A stretch of 64,000 nucleotides of DNA from Rhabdornis inornatus (Eukaryota; Chordata; Aves; Passeriformes; Rhabdornithidae). This document shows positions 12,746 through 23,103 of this stretch, piece by piece (the stretch's first letter is position 1; the number at the start of each line of letters is the position of its first letter). The stretch spans positions 248,001 through 312,000 of the forward strand of contig VWZS01000496.1 in NCBI GenBank assembly GCA_013397075.1. The letters are read 5' to 3'. Position numbers and translations under genes: made by a program. The notes below the pieces were generated by a model. It saw nothing but the letters and a program-made list of their open reading frames with translations, was not told the DNA's origin and ran no database searches.

Positions 12746-14443
12746 GAGAGCTCTACCAGCTTAAAAGTAAGAAAATCGGAGCTGCCACTCTACCTCTCTA
12801 ACTCCCCTTAATTCTTTTCTTTGTAGTTATAATAAATGTAGAATTTTATCCTTTTTAGGTTTAGCTACCTTTTAAGAATCTGGTTGAGAGAATTTAGAAT
12901 AAACTGATGAAAGGAAAACTGCAGCAGAACTTTCTTCAACCTGTGTTTAGGAACATGTTACCATAAGTGCAAAAAAGTGGTTAATTAAAATTTAGTTTAA
13001 AATGTATTCACTTTAGTTCACTAAACAAAACAGAAGCTCCTTCATGTGAACATCAATGATGTGGAAACTGTGGTTTTGAGGCTTGGCAGTGACACAGCTT
13101 TTGGGAACTGGAAAAGAGTATCAGGGAAAGATAGAGATGGCCTCATCCTGCAAGCTTTTACTGATTTGATAGTTCTTCTTATTTCCTTAGGGCATGTTTC
13201 CCTGTAGCACTGCATTCCAGTGGAAGGGTTCTTAATTTTGCTCAAAGGATGGGGTCAGGAGGAGGTGACATCTCCAGGCAGGTCGAGCCTCCTCCCGCTC
13301 CTCCTGCTGAGGCGAGGAGCAGCGCCTCGGCAGGACCATGTGAGCTATCTCACAGCACCTCATTAGCATGGGATGATGGCTTTATTGGAAGAGCAAGTCA
13401 TAAAAAAGTTTCCTTTGGTTAAAAACGAGCAGTTTTATTTTAGCATGATGACAGCCTGATACTGAGGATTGAATTTTCACGTTACAGCTAGTTTTGTGTG
13501 TGTGCAGGCAAGGGAAGGGAGCTGTGGGCATACATAGCTAAAAAGCAGCTGCTGCAAGGGGTGAAATCCAAAGAAGAAAAACTTGCAGTGATTTTTTAAA
13601 CTTATGAGGTTTTCATGGTCCTGCCAGCTGAGTGAATGTCTCTGAGTACCAAACTGCTTATGTGGAAATCCTGTCTCTGAATCTCACTTAAAAGTGATCA
13701 TTTGTAACTATGGGCGAGATAACTACCAAGGATGAAGGTTTCAGATGTAGTTTTTTTACTGCTAGTTGTAAAGCAAACATTTAATTGAGGTATTGCACAG
13801 TCCTGTATCTTGTCATCATGGAAACACAGTCTACAGAAAGATTCAGCGTTACCTGTTCCAGGGAAAAAAGCTACTGTAGGAAAATGTGTCAAAAAACCTC
13901 CCACATAATATAATACCAGCATTTAAAAATCCACGCTCACCTTTGATATGAACATCCCAAAGTGCTTTTCAGTTGGAGGAACTGGAACCCAAATTAATGA
14001 CATGGTACTTCTGGAGCCCTACTATAATATATTTATTTCATTTTTCTTTTGCATATTGTTACCTAGGAAGGCCAAGCCTGGTTTTTGTTAAGAGTTCACA
14101 CCAGAGGAGTGCCCCGACCCTGCCCTGCTCCGGGGGTCTCCAGGTGCTGCTGCAATGTAAATAATGCATGTCAGCAGTCACCTGCTGGGGCAGGGGCACA
14201 GCCAACAGAACCAGGCTCCAGGGCAAGTTTACCTGGGCACTAGACGAAATTGCCTCCCTCGTGTCCAGGAAGTCCAAGGAAAATGCCACAGAGGAGGAAC
14301 CAAGAATTCGTTGTAAACAAGGTCAGGACGATTGTTAGGTTTAGCAGGACAGTATATGCATAGCTGTCCCCAAAATACAGGTGAATATCTGCTGTCTGTC
14401 ACAAGCTAATACGACTGTCATTGGATAACCTCAGATATTCACC
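12746..14443. other. gene-free sequence with a small GC-rich patch
   Basis: No gene recognised. A GC-rich patch at about 13255-13345 contains several CpGs and a short hairpin (GAGGCG with CGCCTC). Around 14100-14300 the composition rises towards the CpG island that follows. Confidence 0.4.
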
Positions 14444-14720
14444 ATGAAGATTATGGAAATTCTTCAATATGAACAGGACGGGCCGCTCCACCTGCCAGGG
14501 CGGCGCGGAGCGATGGAGCTGGGAAGGGACGTGACCCGACCCGACTTCCAGCCGGGGCTCGTTGTCTGCGCGCGGGCCGCCAGCAGAGGGCGCCGGGACA
14601 TGCCGGCGGGTCCGGCGCTGTCCCGCAGCCCAGAGAAACCCGCACCGAGCCCGAAGGAACCCGCGCCGAGCCCGAAGGAACCCGCACCGAGCCCAAAGGA
14701 GCCCACACCAAGCCCAAAGG
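14444..14720. promoter_or_regulatory. CpG-dense island, possible promoter or insulator
   Basis: From about 14480 to 14690 I count roughly 28 CpG dinucleotides, against long CpG-poor stretches elsewhere in the window. The core includes a CGCGCG run near 14569 and a consensus CTCF core at 14580-14594. Known: unmethylated CpG islands in vertebrates usually mark promoters, and CTCF sites mark boundaries or loop anchors. Inference: this is the most likely regulatory site in the window, perhaps an orphan island or the start of an unannotated noncoding transcript. Orientation is undetermined. GC-biased gene conversion or a GC-rich minisatellite could also produce the composition. Confidence 0.5.
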
Positions 14721-14842
14721 AACCCGTGCCGAACCCAAAGGAGGCCACACCAAGCCCAAAGGAACCTGCACCGAGCCCAAAGGAACCTGCGCCAATCGTG
14801 GCACTCGATGCCACCAATGTGTTGCTGCTTTTGCTGGCATGA
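14513..14842 (+). CDS. hypothetical Pro-rich heptad-repeat ORF (speculative)
   Basis: An open frame of 109 codons starts at ATG 14513, in a reasonable initiation context (G at -3 and +4). The same frame is open back to an ATG at 14444, which would give 132 codons. I prefer 14513 because the added N-terminal stretch lies mostly in AT-rich flank. After a basic N-terminal half it has about seven copies of the heptad PAPSPKE (variants PTPSPKE, PVPNPKE, ATPSPKE), then a short hydrophobic end with five consecutive Leu. No family is recognised. The S-P-K repeats superficially recall neurofilament-type tails. Against coding: two minus-strand frames (14451-14909 and 14464-14859) and a second plus frame (14562-14867) are also open here, as expected of a stop-poor GC-rich repeat. 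A translated product is unproven. Confidence 0.15.
   Translation: MELGRDVTRPDFQPGLVVCARAASRGRRDMPAGPALSRSPEKPAPSPKEPAPSPKEPAPSPKEPTPSPKEPVPNPKEATPSPKEPAPSPKEPAPIVALDATNVLLLLLA
14580..14594 (+). promoter_or_regulatory. CTCF core motif
   Basis: CCAGCAGAGGGCGCC matches every position of the CTCF core consensus CCASYAGRKGGC and lies inside the CpG-dense island. Orientation is given by the motif. Occupancy cannot be told from sequence, and CpG methylation within the site could block binding. Confidence 0.6.
14628..14797. repeat. 21-bp tandem repeat (minisatellite), about 8 units
   Basis: About seven full copies plus a partial copy of a 21-bp unit resembling CCCGCACCGAGCCCAAAGGA. The 5' units are CpG-rich (CCCGAAGGAACCCGC), while the 3' units carry the CpG-to-TpG/CpA changes expected of methylated, older copies. 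The 21-bp period preserves the frame, giving PAPSPKE on the plus strand and GSFGLGA on the minus strand. Such arrays are often length-polymorphic. Confidence 0.9.
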
Positions 14843-14859
14843 ATGCTTTCACCCACCAA

Positions 14860-15288
14860 GCGCTTAGGGCTGCTTGAGCTGCCAGCAGGCAGATTTCGTT
14901 CTTCAGCACGTACTGTAGACCTCGTGCTTCAGGTCAGGAGGTCTTAATCTGCCTCCATTGGCAAGCAAAGCGATAGTGCTTGTGACAGAGGATTTTCTGC
15001 TGAAATAGCGAGTAATATATGCAGATAATGAGTTGGGAGATGCATGCATCTGTAATTCAGGTATCCATATGTCCATAATATCCATATTTAGAGAGTAGGT
15101 GGGGAAGGGGAGAAAGTGTTACAGATCTTGTATAGTTCAACCACCTTGACTGGAGATGAACCTAGCTGGAAATACTCTATTTCTGTCCTCATTGATTAGG
15201 ATTTTAGGTGCAGCTATTCTCTGTGACATCCCTACTTACCTGGATGGTGTGATGTACAACTAACATACAGCTATACTACCTGTAAGGG
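14860..15288. other. gene-free single-copy sequence
   Basis: AT-rich DNA after the island. No gene or repeat recognised. Confidence 0.4.
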
Positions 15289-15318
15289 AGGAACTAATTT
15301 AAAAAGGAACTAATTTAA
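15289..15318. repeat. short tandem duplication, 16-bp period
   Basis: AGGAACTAATTTAA occurs at 15289-15302 and again at 15305-15318. This looks like a local slippage duplication. Confidence 0.7.
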
Positions 15319-15517
15319 GAGGTGTTTAGTGTTGTGGGCAGATGAGTAAATTAGTTGATCAATTGTATGGATTAAAATTCTCATGTGAGATGTCGTGACC
15401 CTGGGCTCTGGCCCATTCTCTATCAATATCTACCTATGTATTTAATATATTTTTTCACGTGATGGCTCCATTTACCTCCCATTCTTTGTAAAATAACTAA
15501 CACAGTAGTGCCCAGCT

Positions 15518-15566
15518 TATTATCATGTCATATCATACCCAGAGGCCCTGGATATTATCATGTCAT
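15518..15566. repeat. 14-bp direct repeat, 35-bp spacing
   Basis: TATTATCATGTCAT is present at 15518-15531 and 15553-15566. The intervening DNA is unique and does not resemble a mobile element. Confidence 0.7.
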
Positions 15567-18500
15567 GAATAACAGTAATGTCATTTCCACCTTTAAAGCC
15601 TGTCCTGACCTCATCATGTTCTTTTATAAATATCGATCTTTTAAATGCTGTTCATTGTTACTCTTCATAAAAACTGAAAGAGGACCATCAGCTTGCCACA
15701 GAGAATACTGAATCCTGAAGCAAACAGATCAGTTATTACCATTGTGGGGTGTTTGGGTGCCTTTGTATTCTTCAGAGTAAAGTGCTATATATTCTTAGTG
15801 CTGCTGACCTGATTTTAATCCTAACTAATATCTTGCAGCCACTGAATGGAATATATTGAGTAGAGTAATGAATTCAGTCTTACAGAATGATGCTATAAGA
15901 GCAGTTTAAAAAAGGTCAAAGATGGAATTTATTTTCTCTGTGTTGTTGGAACTCCTGTGTTTGAGTGTTTAGAAACTTGATATGCCTTTCTAGCCAGTGA
16001 ATAAATCAGAGAGAAGCTAGAGCCTTATATTGGCAGCTCCTGAGTAGCTTGTCCTTGGAGTTAAAACAGTGAGGGGTAAAAGGCGTTGAATGTCTTCAGC
16101 TATTTGTGGATATAGAACAGATCAGAGCAGGATAGAATAGAATCCATCCATGAATTAAACCACCACAAATGATTTTCAGTCCACACACAGTTTCTTTATA
16201 ATAATAAAGAACAGGGGTGGCCGTATCAGAGGTCATAAGGAAAAGCTGAAGTGTGTTAAGTGTTCACATCTGTCAATCCTGTTCTTTCTAGGAAGGATGG
16301 AAAATAGCTGAAGAAATCATGCCCTGGATTACTTTAAGCATGCTATGGGACATCTCTAGGGATGGTATTTGATTCTGAACACACTATCTTTTCTCATCAG
16401 TCGTCAAATTGGCATTGCATGCTGTTATGAACCTATTACCCAGTTTTTTGTGAAACATACAGAATTTTCTCAACAAGATAAAGCTCTGGGTGCAAATCTC
16501 CGTGCTCACAACAAACACTTGTTGAACAAAGCAAAATTCATGCTCTGGTTTTCTTCTGATAATGTTCTGAGCCCTGTACATTTAATATACAAACATAACA
16601 GCCGTTGTAATTAAAATGAGAGTAACAGACAGCCTAAAGACATGAAAATATTTCATGAAACCTGCTCATGAAAGTGAGGATTTTGTAGATTGCTCGCTGG
16701 AACAGGAAGGTCCACTTACATGTGAGCACTTACATGTGATTCCTGTAACCTGACAGGGCATGTGAAGCTGCTCTTACAGGAGAAGGGAAAAGGCTTCCTA
16801 GTGGCTAGAGTGCAATTTCTTCAAAGGATATTTGGTGATTATAATTATTTTTTGACAAATGTTTTCAACTGTACAAAAGAACTTAATAATTTGTGGATTT
16901 AAACAAAATGCTGACGACTGAAAAGTATTTTTATTATCTTTGAGACTGGAAAGACTTTAGGCTTAATACTATCTGTCAGATTTCCCTTGACTATGGTGGT
17001 ATAGGACAAAAAAATATTTTTCTGTTTAGGGGGAAAACCACTTTGGCTTTTTCTCTAGTGCTTATGATGTTTAACTTACTAGACATACATTTGCTTTTTG
17101 GTTTGTAGATCTATATTGTTTATCTTGTACTGGTTTTTGATCAAACTAGATAGACCTTTAATTTGATCTGCTCTTCTCTCAAAGTGAAACAGGAAGCTTA
17201 TTTTAATACAGTATTTTAAATGGAATCTTTAAAAAAAAGTATCAAAAAAGAGCTAACAGAAATGCTTAACTTACACAATATTTTAGAAAACATTTGTTCT
17301 TTATTTTTCAAGTATTATGTCTGCATTCTAAAATAATGGCACTCATCCCATTTGAATATAGATATAGACAACATAGACACAGAGAAACACAGATAAGGAA
17401 GGCAGAGAAATGATTCCATGTATTCTTTAAGTTTTTACACTGAAAAATATGATTCTTCTGGTGTTCAGTTTTCTACTGATGGTTTAGAGCATATATTAAT
17501 GTACAGTGGGGGCACATGTATGTAAACCCTCAACATTTGGAAACAAAATAAACTTTCTTACAATCTGTACAAAGTTTTTTAAAAAGGACCAAATTCTCTT
17601 CCTTGCTGTTCAGTAGAAGTGGCTGTTTGCAACAGGACAACAACATTTCTAGCAGAACTTTGCCACATGTGTAGTCATGCCTTTGTTTCAATTTGAGAAG
17701 GCTTTAAAATGGCTTTTCTAATTCAGCATATTTTGATATTCAGTAAATAATTTGAAAGATTCTGGATTAGGATGGATGTCCTAAATAAATGTATTTTAAA
17801 TTAGGTAGGATTAAAATATTTTTTTTCTGCCTAGCTCCAAGTTGCCCATCAAGGCATATTTTTGGTTAGCTCCAGATTCTTCCCCATGTAAAGTCAGAGG
17901 GGTCAGCAGAGTTAATATATGCAAACATTTTTTGCCATTGTCATTTTTGGTAACTTAATTTATGCTTAATTGCTCCACATAATTACAAAGATTACTTTAA
18001 TGGTAGTTTATGAGAAATAATCTCAATGAACCATTGCTAACACCATGGCTCCACAAATGAAACACTGCATCACAGTCTGCTAGTTCTGGTACCAATTTCT
18101 GTGATAAATAAATGAAAGGTGACATCAGTAGCTCGGCCTGCAAAAAAGAGTAATTTCCCCCATACCACATGAAGATTTCTTGCTCCTTGTATAATCTTCC
18201 TGCCCTGAATGTAATGGGATTCTGTATAAGCCATCTCTGCAGTCAAAGAGTATCTGGTCAGTTAGGCTGGTGTATTCCTGCTTGGTATCTCTTGGTTATA
18301 ATATTGACACAGTGCTGAGTACTGGTGTTGTAATTGTACTGGACAGTCTGCTGCTTACAAGCTGCAGCTGTCCAGTGCCTGTGTTGCAGGGGGCCGTGTG
18401 TTTTAACTTGGGAAACAGCATCTATTACAAAAGATTAGGCTTAAATTGATACTGCGACTCAGACCACTAGGGAGAATGACACCACCAGCATCTGTGGAGT

Positions 18501-21500
18501 AGCTCATACCTGCCTATCTAGAAATACAACTGTCTGTTCGTACATAAACTTGCAGTAGATTTGTATTCTCTTTTCTTCAGCTAGTCACAATATTTTACTT
18601 TATTTCTCTGTATTGCATGAAGATTTCCAAGGTTTCTTTCAAACTATTTCCTTACATATTTAATTTCATTAGTGTTATATAAATGCTAGGAATGTGTGGC
18701 AAGATTCTGGCCTGCTTTCATTTGCCGAGGTGTGGAGGAACTGCTCAGCTGAACTATTCCAGACTTGTGTGGCAAGGGAGGTCACAGTCTGGTCCCTAGC
18801 AGAAACCATGAATTGTAGTCTCTCACTTGATTCATGTGCATTGTTCTCACTATCCTTAATGGATGTTGTGTGTCTTGGATGAGGTATTGTATTTATTCTA
18901 TGGGATTTTAAAGGCTATTTTAGTGTTTAAATTATCTGGAGCATTAGGGAATGGTTTAGATAGGCTTTGGTTAATTGACAGTGGTGGGCATATTTTAGAA
19001 AATTATTATACACATTGGGACTTCAGTTTTGCTGTGAATTATATTATTTTTGGAGATGTAAATTGCAGTCTCTCCTAGGAGACAGAAATAATGTGCTGCT
19101 CATTTGATTTTTAGCAATAATTAAAATGATGTGTTAAATTAGGTGCAGGTATTGTCATGAAACAGGACAAACCTACTTGTGTGGGGGAGTTCAGAATCCT
19201 TGACAAAAGTATGACTTTCTTGTAATAAAATAAACTGTGTACCTTGTGGTTTGTATCCTAGAAATCATCCTTCTCCATGTATATCATCACGTAAGAAGGC
19301 CAAGTAGCCTGGCAGAGAGACAAGGCAACAGAGCTGTTCACTGAGATGTAGGGTGGATGCACTCCAAATGGGAATTAAACTAATTGAAGTGGCATGGAGC
19401 TATTGCCTTGCCTGACACTTAGCTGACACAGAAGACTGTAATTTTGAATGCTGTTGATCCCTTAATTTTCATCCCTTGCCATTTAGATCAGATGAGGCTG
19501 TGACTGAAGCAGTAAGTACCTATGTAAGGGCTTGGAGGGAGGATTCACTGCCAGCTGCACAGTGCAGAGATCTGCAGGCTACATCTCACTTCTCAGATCA
19601 CCAGGCTTTGTGGTAGGGCTGTAGGAGGGAACAAGGTTAAAAGAAAAATCATTTAGTTTCCTTGTTACTTGGAGTTCATGGTTTCCTACCAGCAGTCCCA
19701 ATTTAGTTAAGGTTGTTTTTCTCTCCCCTAGAGTAGAGAAATAAGTAATGTTGGTTACAGCTGATGGGAAGCAAGTTGAGTGCAGTGGAGTGGGTGATCT
19801 TTATTGAGAACTAGGTGGCAATGTCACATATCACTCTGTGTGCAGAACCTGCAAGCGTAAAGATCCTCTTTCCTTCCTAACCAGAGCAGGGGGCGTTGTG
19901 CTAGATGGATGGAGTGAATGTGTGAGGACTTGAAGAGTTCTTTTATGCTGTAATTGAGAAGAATCTTAGATAAACTGGTAATCTCCAAGGGACAGCAAAG
20001 AAAGTTTTATCAGCCAGTTGACAGCTTTGTTAAGGAAAAAGACTAAAGTGTGAGTACTATCAGTGCAGAGTAAGTTGTTTCTAAATAGGGCTATTTATGT
20101 GTGTCTGTGCACATCCTGGAATGCTCTAAGCACAAGGTGTTCATCTGAAGCACAGGTGTGGGATTTGGCATAGCATTCGCTTCATTTCCTAAATTCAAGC
20201 AAAGACAAACTTACCATATCAGGGATCTATGGAATTAAGACTTAAATTAGTTTCTGTTGTACAGCATTGCCTGCAGACGCTCTATTTATAGTGAAATGCT
20301 TTGCAATTTAACTATGCCACTTCTTCATGAGGTCATCCAGTGCTTTCAGATCACTTGTTATTCAGATACTGGAAGGGGCACCAAGAATGATTCTGAATTT
20401 TTTCCCATTTTTGTCCTGGGCCTTAGCACAGAAGGCTTTTATATAACTTTAATTACAAATCACTTGCATATTCTTTAAACCTTTAAATGACAATGTGTAC
20501 TCACAACTGAGGATGTTAAAATTCAGCTGTGCTAGGAACCTACAGTCTCTGGGGTCTTACATTATATTTCTCAGTGTTTGTGAAGTGTAAGTTAGCAATA
20601 TGGTATTCAAATTCTGTGGAATTAAGGAGCATCAACTTAGACCTCTCTCTAAGCAAACTCTGAACACAACTGTCAACCAAACACAGGGAGAATGCAAAAC
20701 TCGCAGTGTTGCATCAAAAGAAACTGTGTGACTCCTACAGTCTCTACTGCTAGGAAGCACTTAATTTTTCCAAAGACAGGGATAGAAAGTGGCCTGTAAT
20801 ATGTAACTGCCAAATAAATATAAATTTTAGCAGTACTGAGGCTTATCATATGCAAACTGAAAAAAATAAGTAGTATTATGTCCAAAACATTATTTATAAT
20901 ATTAGTGTATTGATTGGATATTCTCTCAACTATTTTTTTTATTGACTTTATGTTCATAGCTGTTCATCATAGTACTTATTCCTTTCCTCATTCCTTTTCT
21001 TTTTCATACTTAAAAGCAGAAGTGTCATTTCATCTCAATAACAATAGGACTTGATGATTTTCACATTAAAAAAGAATAAAAAAGCTGGAGAGGTTCCCCA
21101 AATCTTCCACATTCTCAATTCATATTTTTCTCTATCACTTTTCCCAGCTTCCTGTGCTTTCATCTTGATGACCACTTCCTTGGCAAATCAAAAAGTCTTC
21201 TTGCTGTCAGAGAAACTCCTTATTTCTTCTATCCTTTGGAACAATTTTTTTTCACATCTCTCCGGCTCATCAAGTCACATTATTGACAGTCCTCTGTGCT
21301 TCATGTTTTGTCAAGAGTGTATCTTTCTCCCTTTTCTCTGTACCTTCATTTCTGTGTCATTCTGCTGTCTTGGTATTGCAGTCATTAAGTATGTATATTC
21401 AAGGTTAAAAAAAGAGAAAGGGTAAATTTTGTTTGAAAAACTCTAAGATTAAGTTTTATTATATTTCTTCTGCTCTGTCAGTTCCTGAGGCTGCTCTCTC

Positions 21501-21790
21501 CCTGCAAAAATGTTCTGTAAATGTTCCCTATCAGTTCCCAGCTCTGTCATGCAAAGTTGCATCTTGACGTTGGTTTATCTGTGTTGTTATGGCTGTGTAG
21601 AAAAGGAGGGTGAGCAGCATTATTTTTCTACTGTTTCTGCTAGACCAAATGAGAATCATTCCTTCTCAAAACCAGAGGCAAATATTATGCAGCCTTTTGC
21701 TGTGTAGCACATGTAAGAAAAAGCCATCAAACGAAAATTTCTTGACCATGAAATATTGATACCATTTTTATAGAGCTGAAACCGTAAGAC
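15567..21790. other. gene-free single-copy sequence
   Basis: About 6.2 kb with no family recognised. A 13-bp micro-duplication (CACTTACATGTGA at 16713-16725 and 16727-16739) is the only local repeat noted. The longest open frame (21051-21425, plus, 124 codons) is hydrophobic and Cys/Ser-rich, typical of translated T-rich DNA, with no motif. Confidence 0.45.
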
Positions 21791-22722
21791 AGAATCACAG
21801 AATCATTTAGTTTGGAAAAGACCTAGAGTCCAACCTTTGACTGATTACCACCTTGCCAACTAAACCATGGCCCTACATGCCACATCCAGTTGTTTCTCTG
21901 ACACCCTCAGGGACAGTGACTCCACCACCTCCCTGGACAGTCCATTCCAATGTTTAGCAATTCCTTCCATGACGAAATTCCTCCTGATGTCCAATCTGAA
22001 CCTCTCCTGGCACAGCTTGAGGCTATAACCTCTTGTCCTGTCAATAGCTGCCTGGGAGAAGAAAGCAATTCTCAGCTGGCTATAGCCTCCTTTCAGGTAG
22101 TTGTAAAGAGCAATAAGGTCTCCCCCAAGCCTCTTTTTCTCCAGACTAAACACCCCCTGCTTCCTCAGCCACTCCTTGTAGAACTTGTGCTCCAGACCCT
22201 TCACCAGCTCTGTTGCCCTTCTCTGGACTCACTCCAGCACCTCAGTGTCTTTCTTGCAGTGAGGGGCCCAGAACTGGACACCCAGCTTTAGGTGTGGCAT
22301 CATCGCTGCTGAGTACAGGGGTAGAATGGCTTCCCTGGTCCTGCTGGACATGCTGGTCTGGATCCAAGCCAGAAAGTCATTGGCCTTCTTGGCCACCTGG
22401 GCACACACTGGCTCATGTTCAGTCACTGTCAACCAGCACCCCCAGGTCATTTTCCACCACTCTGCCCCAGCCTGTGGCACTGCTGTGGCTCAAGCACAGG
22501 ACCCAGCACTTGGCCTTGTTGAGCCTCCTGCCATTGGCCTCAGCCCATTGATCCAGATTCCTCTGCAGATCCTTCCTGCCCTCCAGCCCGACTTGGTGTA
22601 GTCCACAAATTTGCTGAGGGTACACTCAAATCCCCTCATCCAGTTCATCAGAACAGGACTGGGCCCAACACTGATCCCTGGAGAACACGACTAGTGATAG
22701 GATGCTCACTGGATGTTTTGCT
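21791..22722 (-). mobile_element. CR1 LINE, 5'-truncated, minus orientation
   Basis: About 0.93 kb of CR1 running right to left, with its 3' tail at 21791 (AGAATCACAGAATCATTTAG on the plus strand) and its truncated 5' edge near 22722. It encodes the C-terminal part of the CR1 reverse-transcriptase protein in three different frames. The 5' segment (about 22419-22625) includes the palm region, with the catalytic FADD box decayed to FVDY, and the DLGVLVD block. A middle frame (22229-22480) has AILPLYSAAMMPHLKLGVQF. The 3' frame (21860-22204) has GVFSLEKKRLGGDLIALYNY and REVVESLSL. The frame changes, plus a small deletion near 22645, show it is inactive. It is the longest well-preserved repeat here. 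The subfamily was not determined. Confidence 0.95.
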
Positions 22723-23024
22723 GAAAGAGCAAATTTAGAGCTGAAGGGAAATTTGAGCTGGAATAAACCCTGTTGATGAAAACATGTTTTTACCATGGTG
22801 CGAAGTGTTTTGTACAATATAACAGTAAATGACCAAAGTGGCCAAAGAGGCCAGAGTCTGCCCCAACCACACCTGAGCTTGCTGTGTCTGTTAGCACCCT
22901 CATCTGTCCTAACTGCTCTGTAAACAAGAGCATTACTTGTCTGTCACCACAAATGGCTTTGTGTTAAGGAGCTGTGCTGTCCTGTGGGCAGGCTGCATTT
23001 CAGACAGTCTTGGCACAGAGGAGC
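22723..23024. other. gene-free single-copy sequence
   Basis: Unique sequence between the CR1 copy and the tandem duplication. Nothing recognised. Confidence 0.4.
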
Positions 23025-23103
23025 TGTCTGGTCTTGGGAGTGATGTTTTCCTCTGCTTTTGAGTGTCTGGTCTTGGGGAGTGATGTTTTCCTCTGCTTTT
23101 GAG
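23025..23103. repeat. 39/40-bp tandem duplication
   Basis: Unit 1 is 23025-23063 and unit 2 is 23064-23103. They are identical except for one extra G in the second (TTGGGAG against TTGGGGAG). The near identity suggests a recent duplication, or an array kept homogeneous by slippage. Confidence 0.93.

Noticed and set aside
14451..14909. Minus-strand open frames (152 and 131 codons; the 131-codon frame carries GSFGLGA heptads) opposite the Pro-rich ORF
   Set aside because: They are the complement of the same 21-bp array. Stop-free frames on both strands point to composition rather than a second gene.
21051..21425. 124-codon hydrophobic open frame that could be read as a membrane protein
   Set aside because: The hydrophobicity comes from T-rich DNA (Phe, Leu, Ile, Ser codons), and no organised transmembrane pattern or homology is seen.
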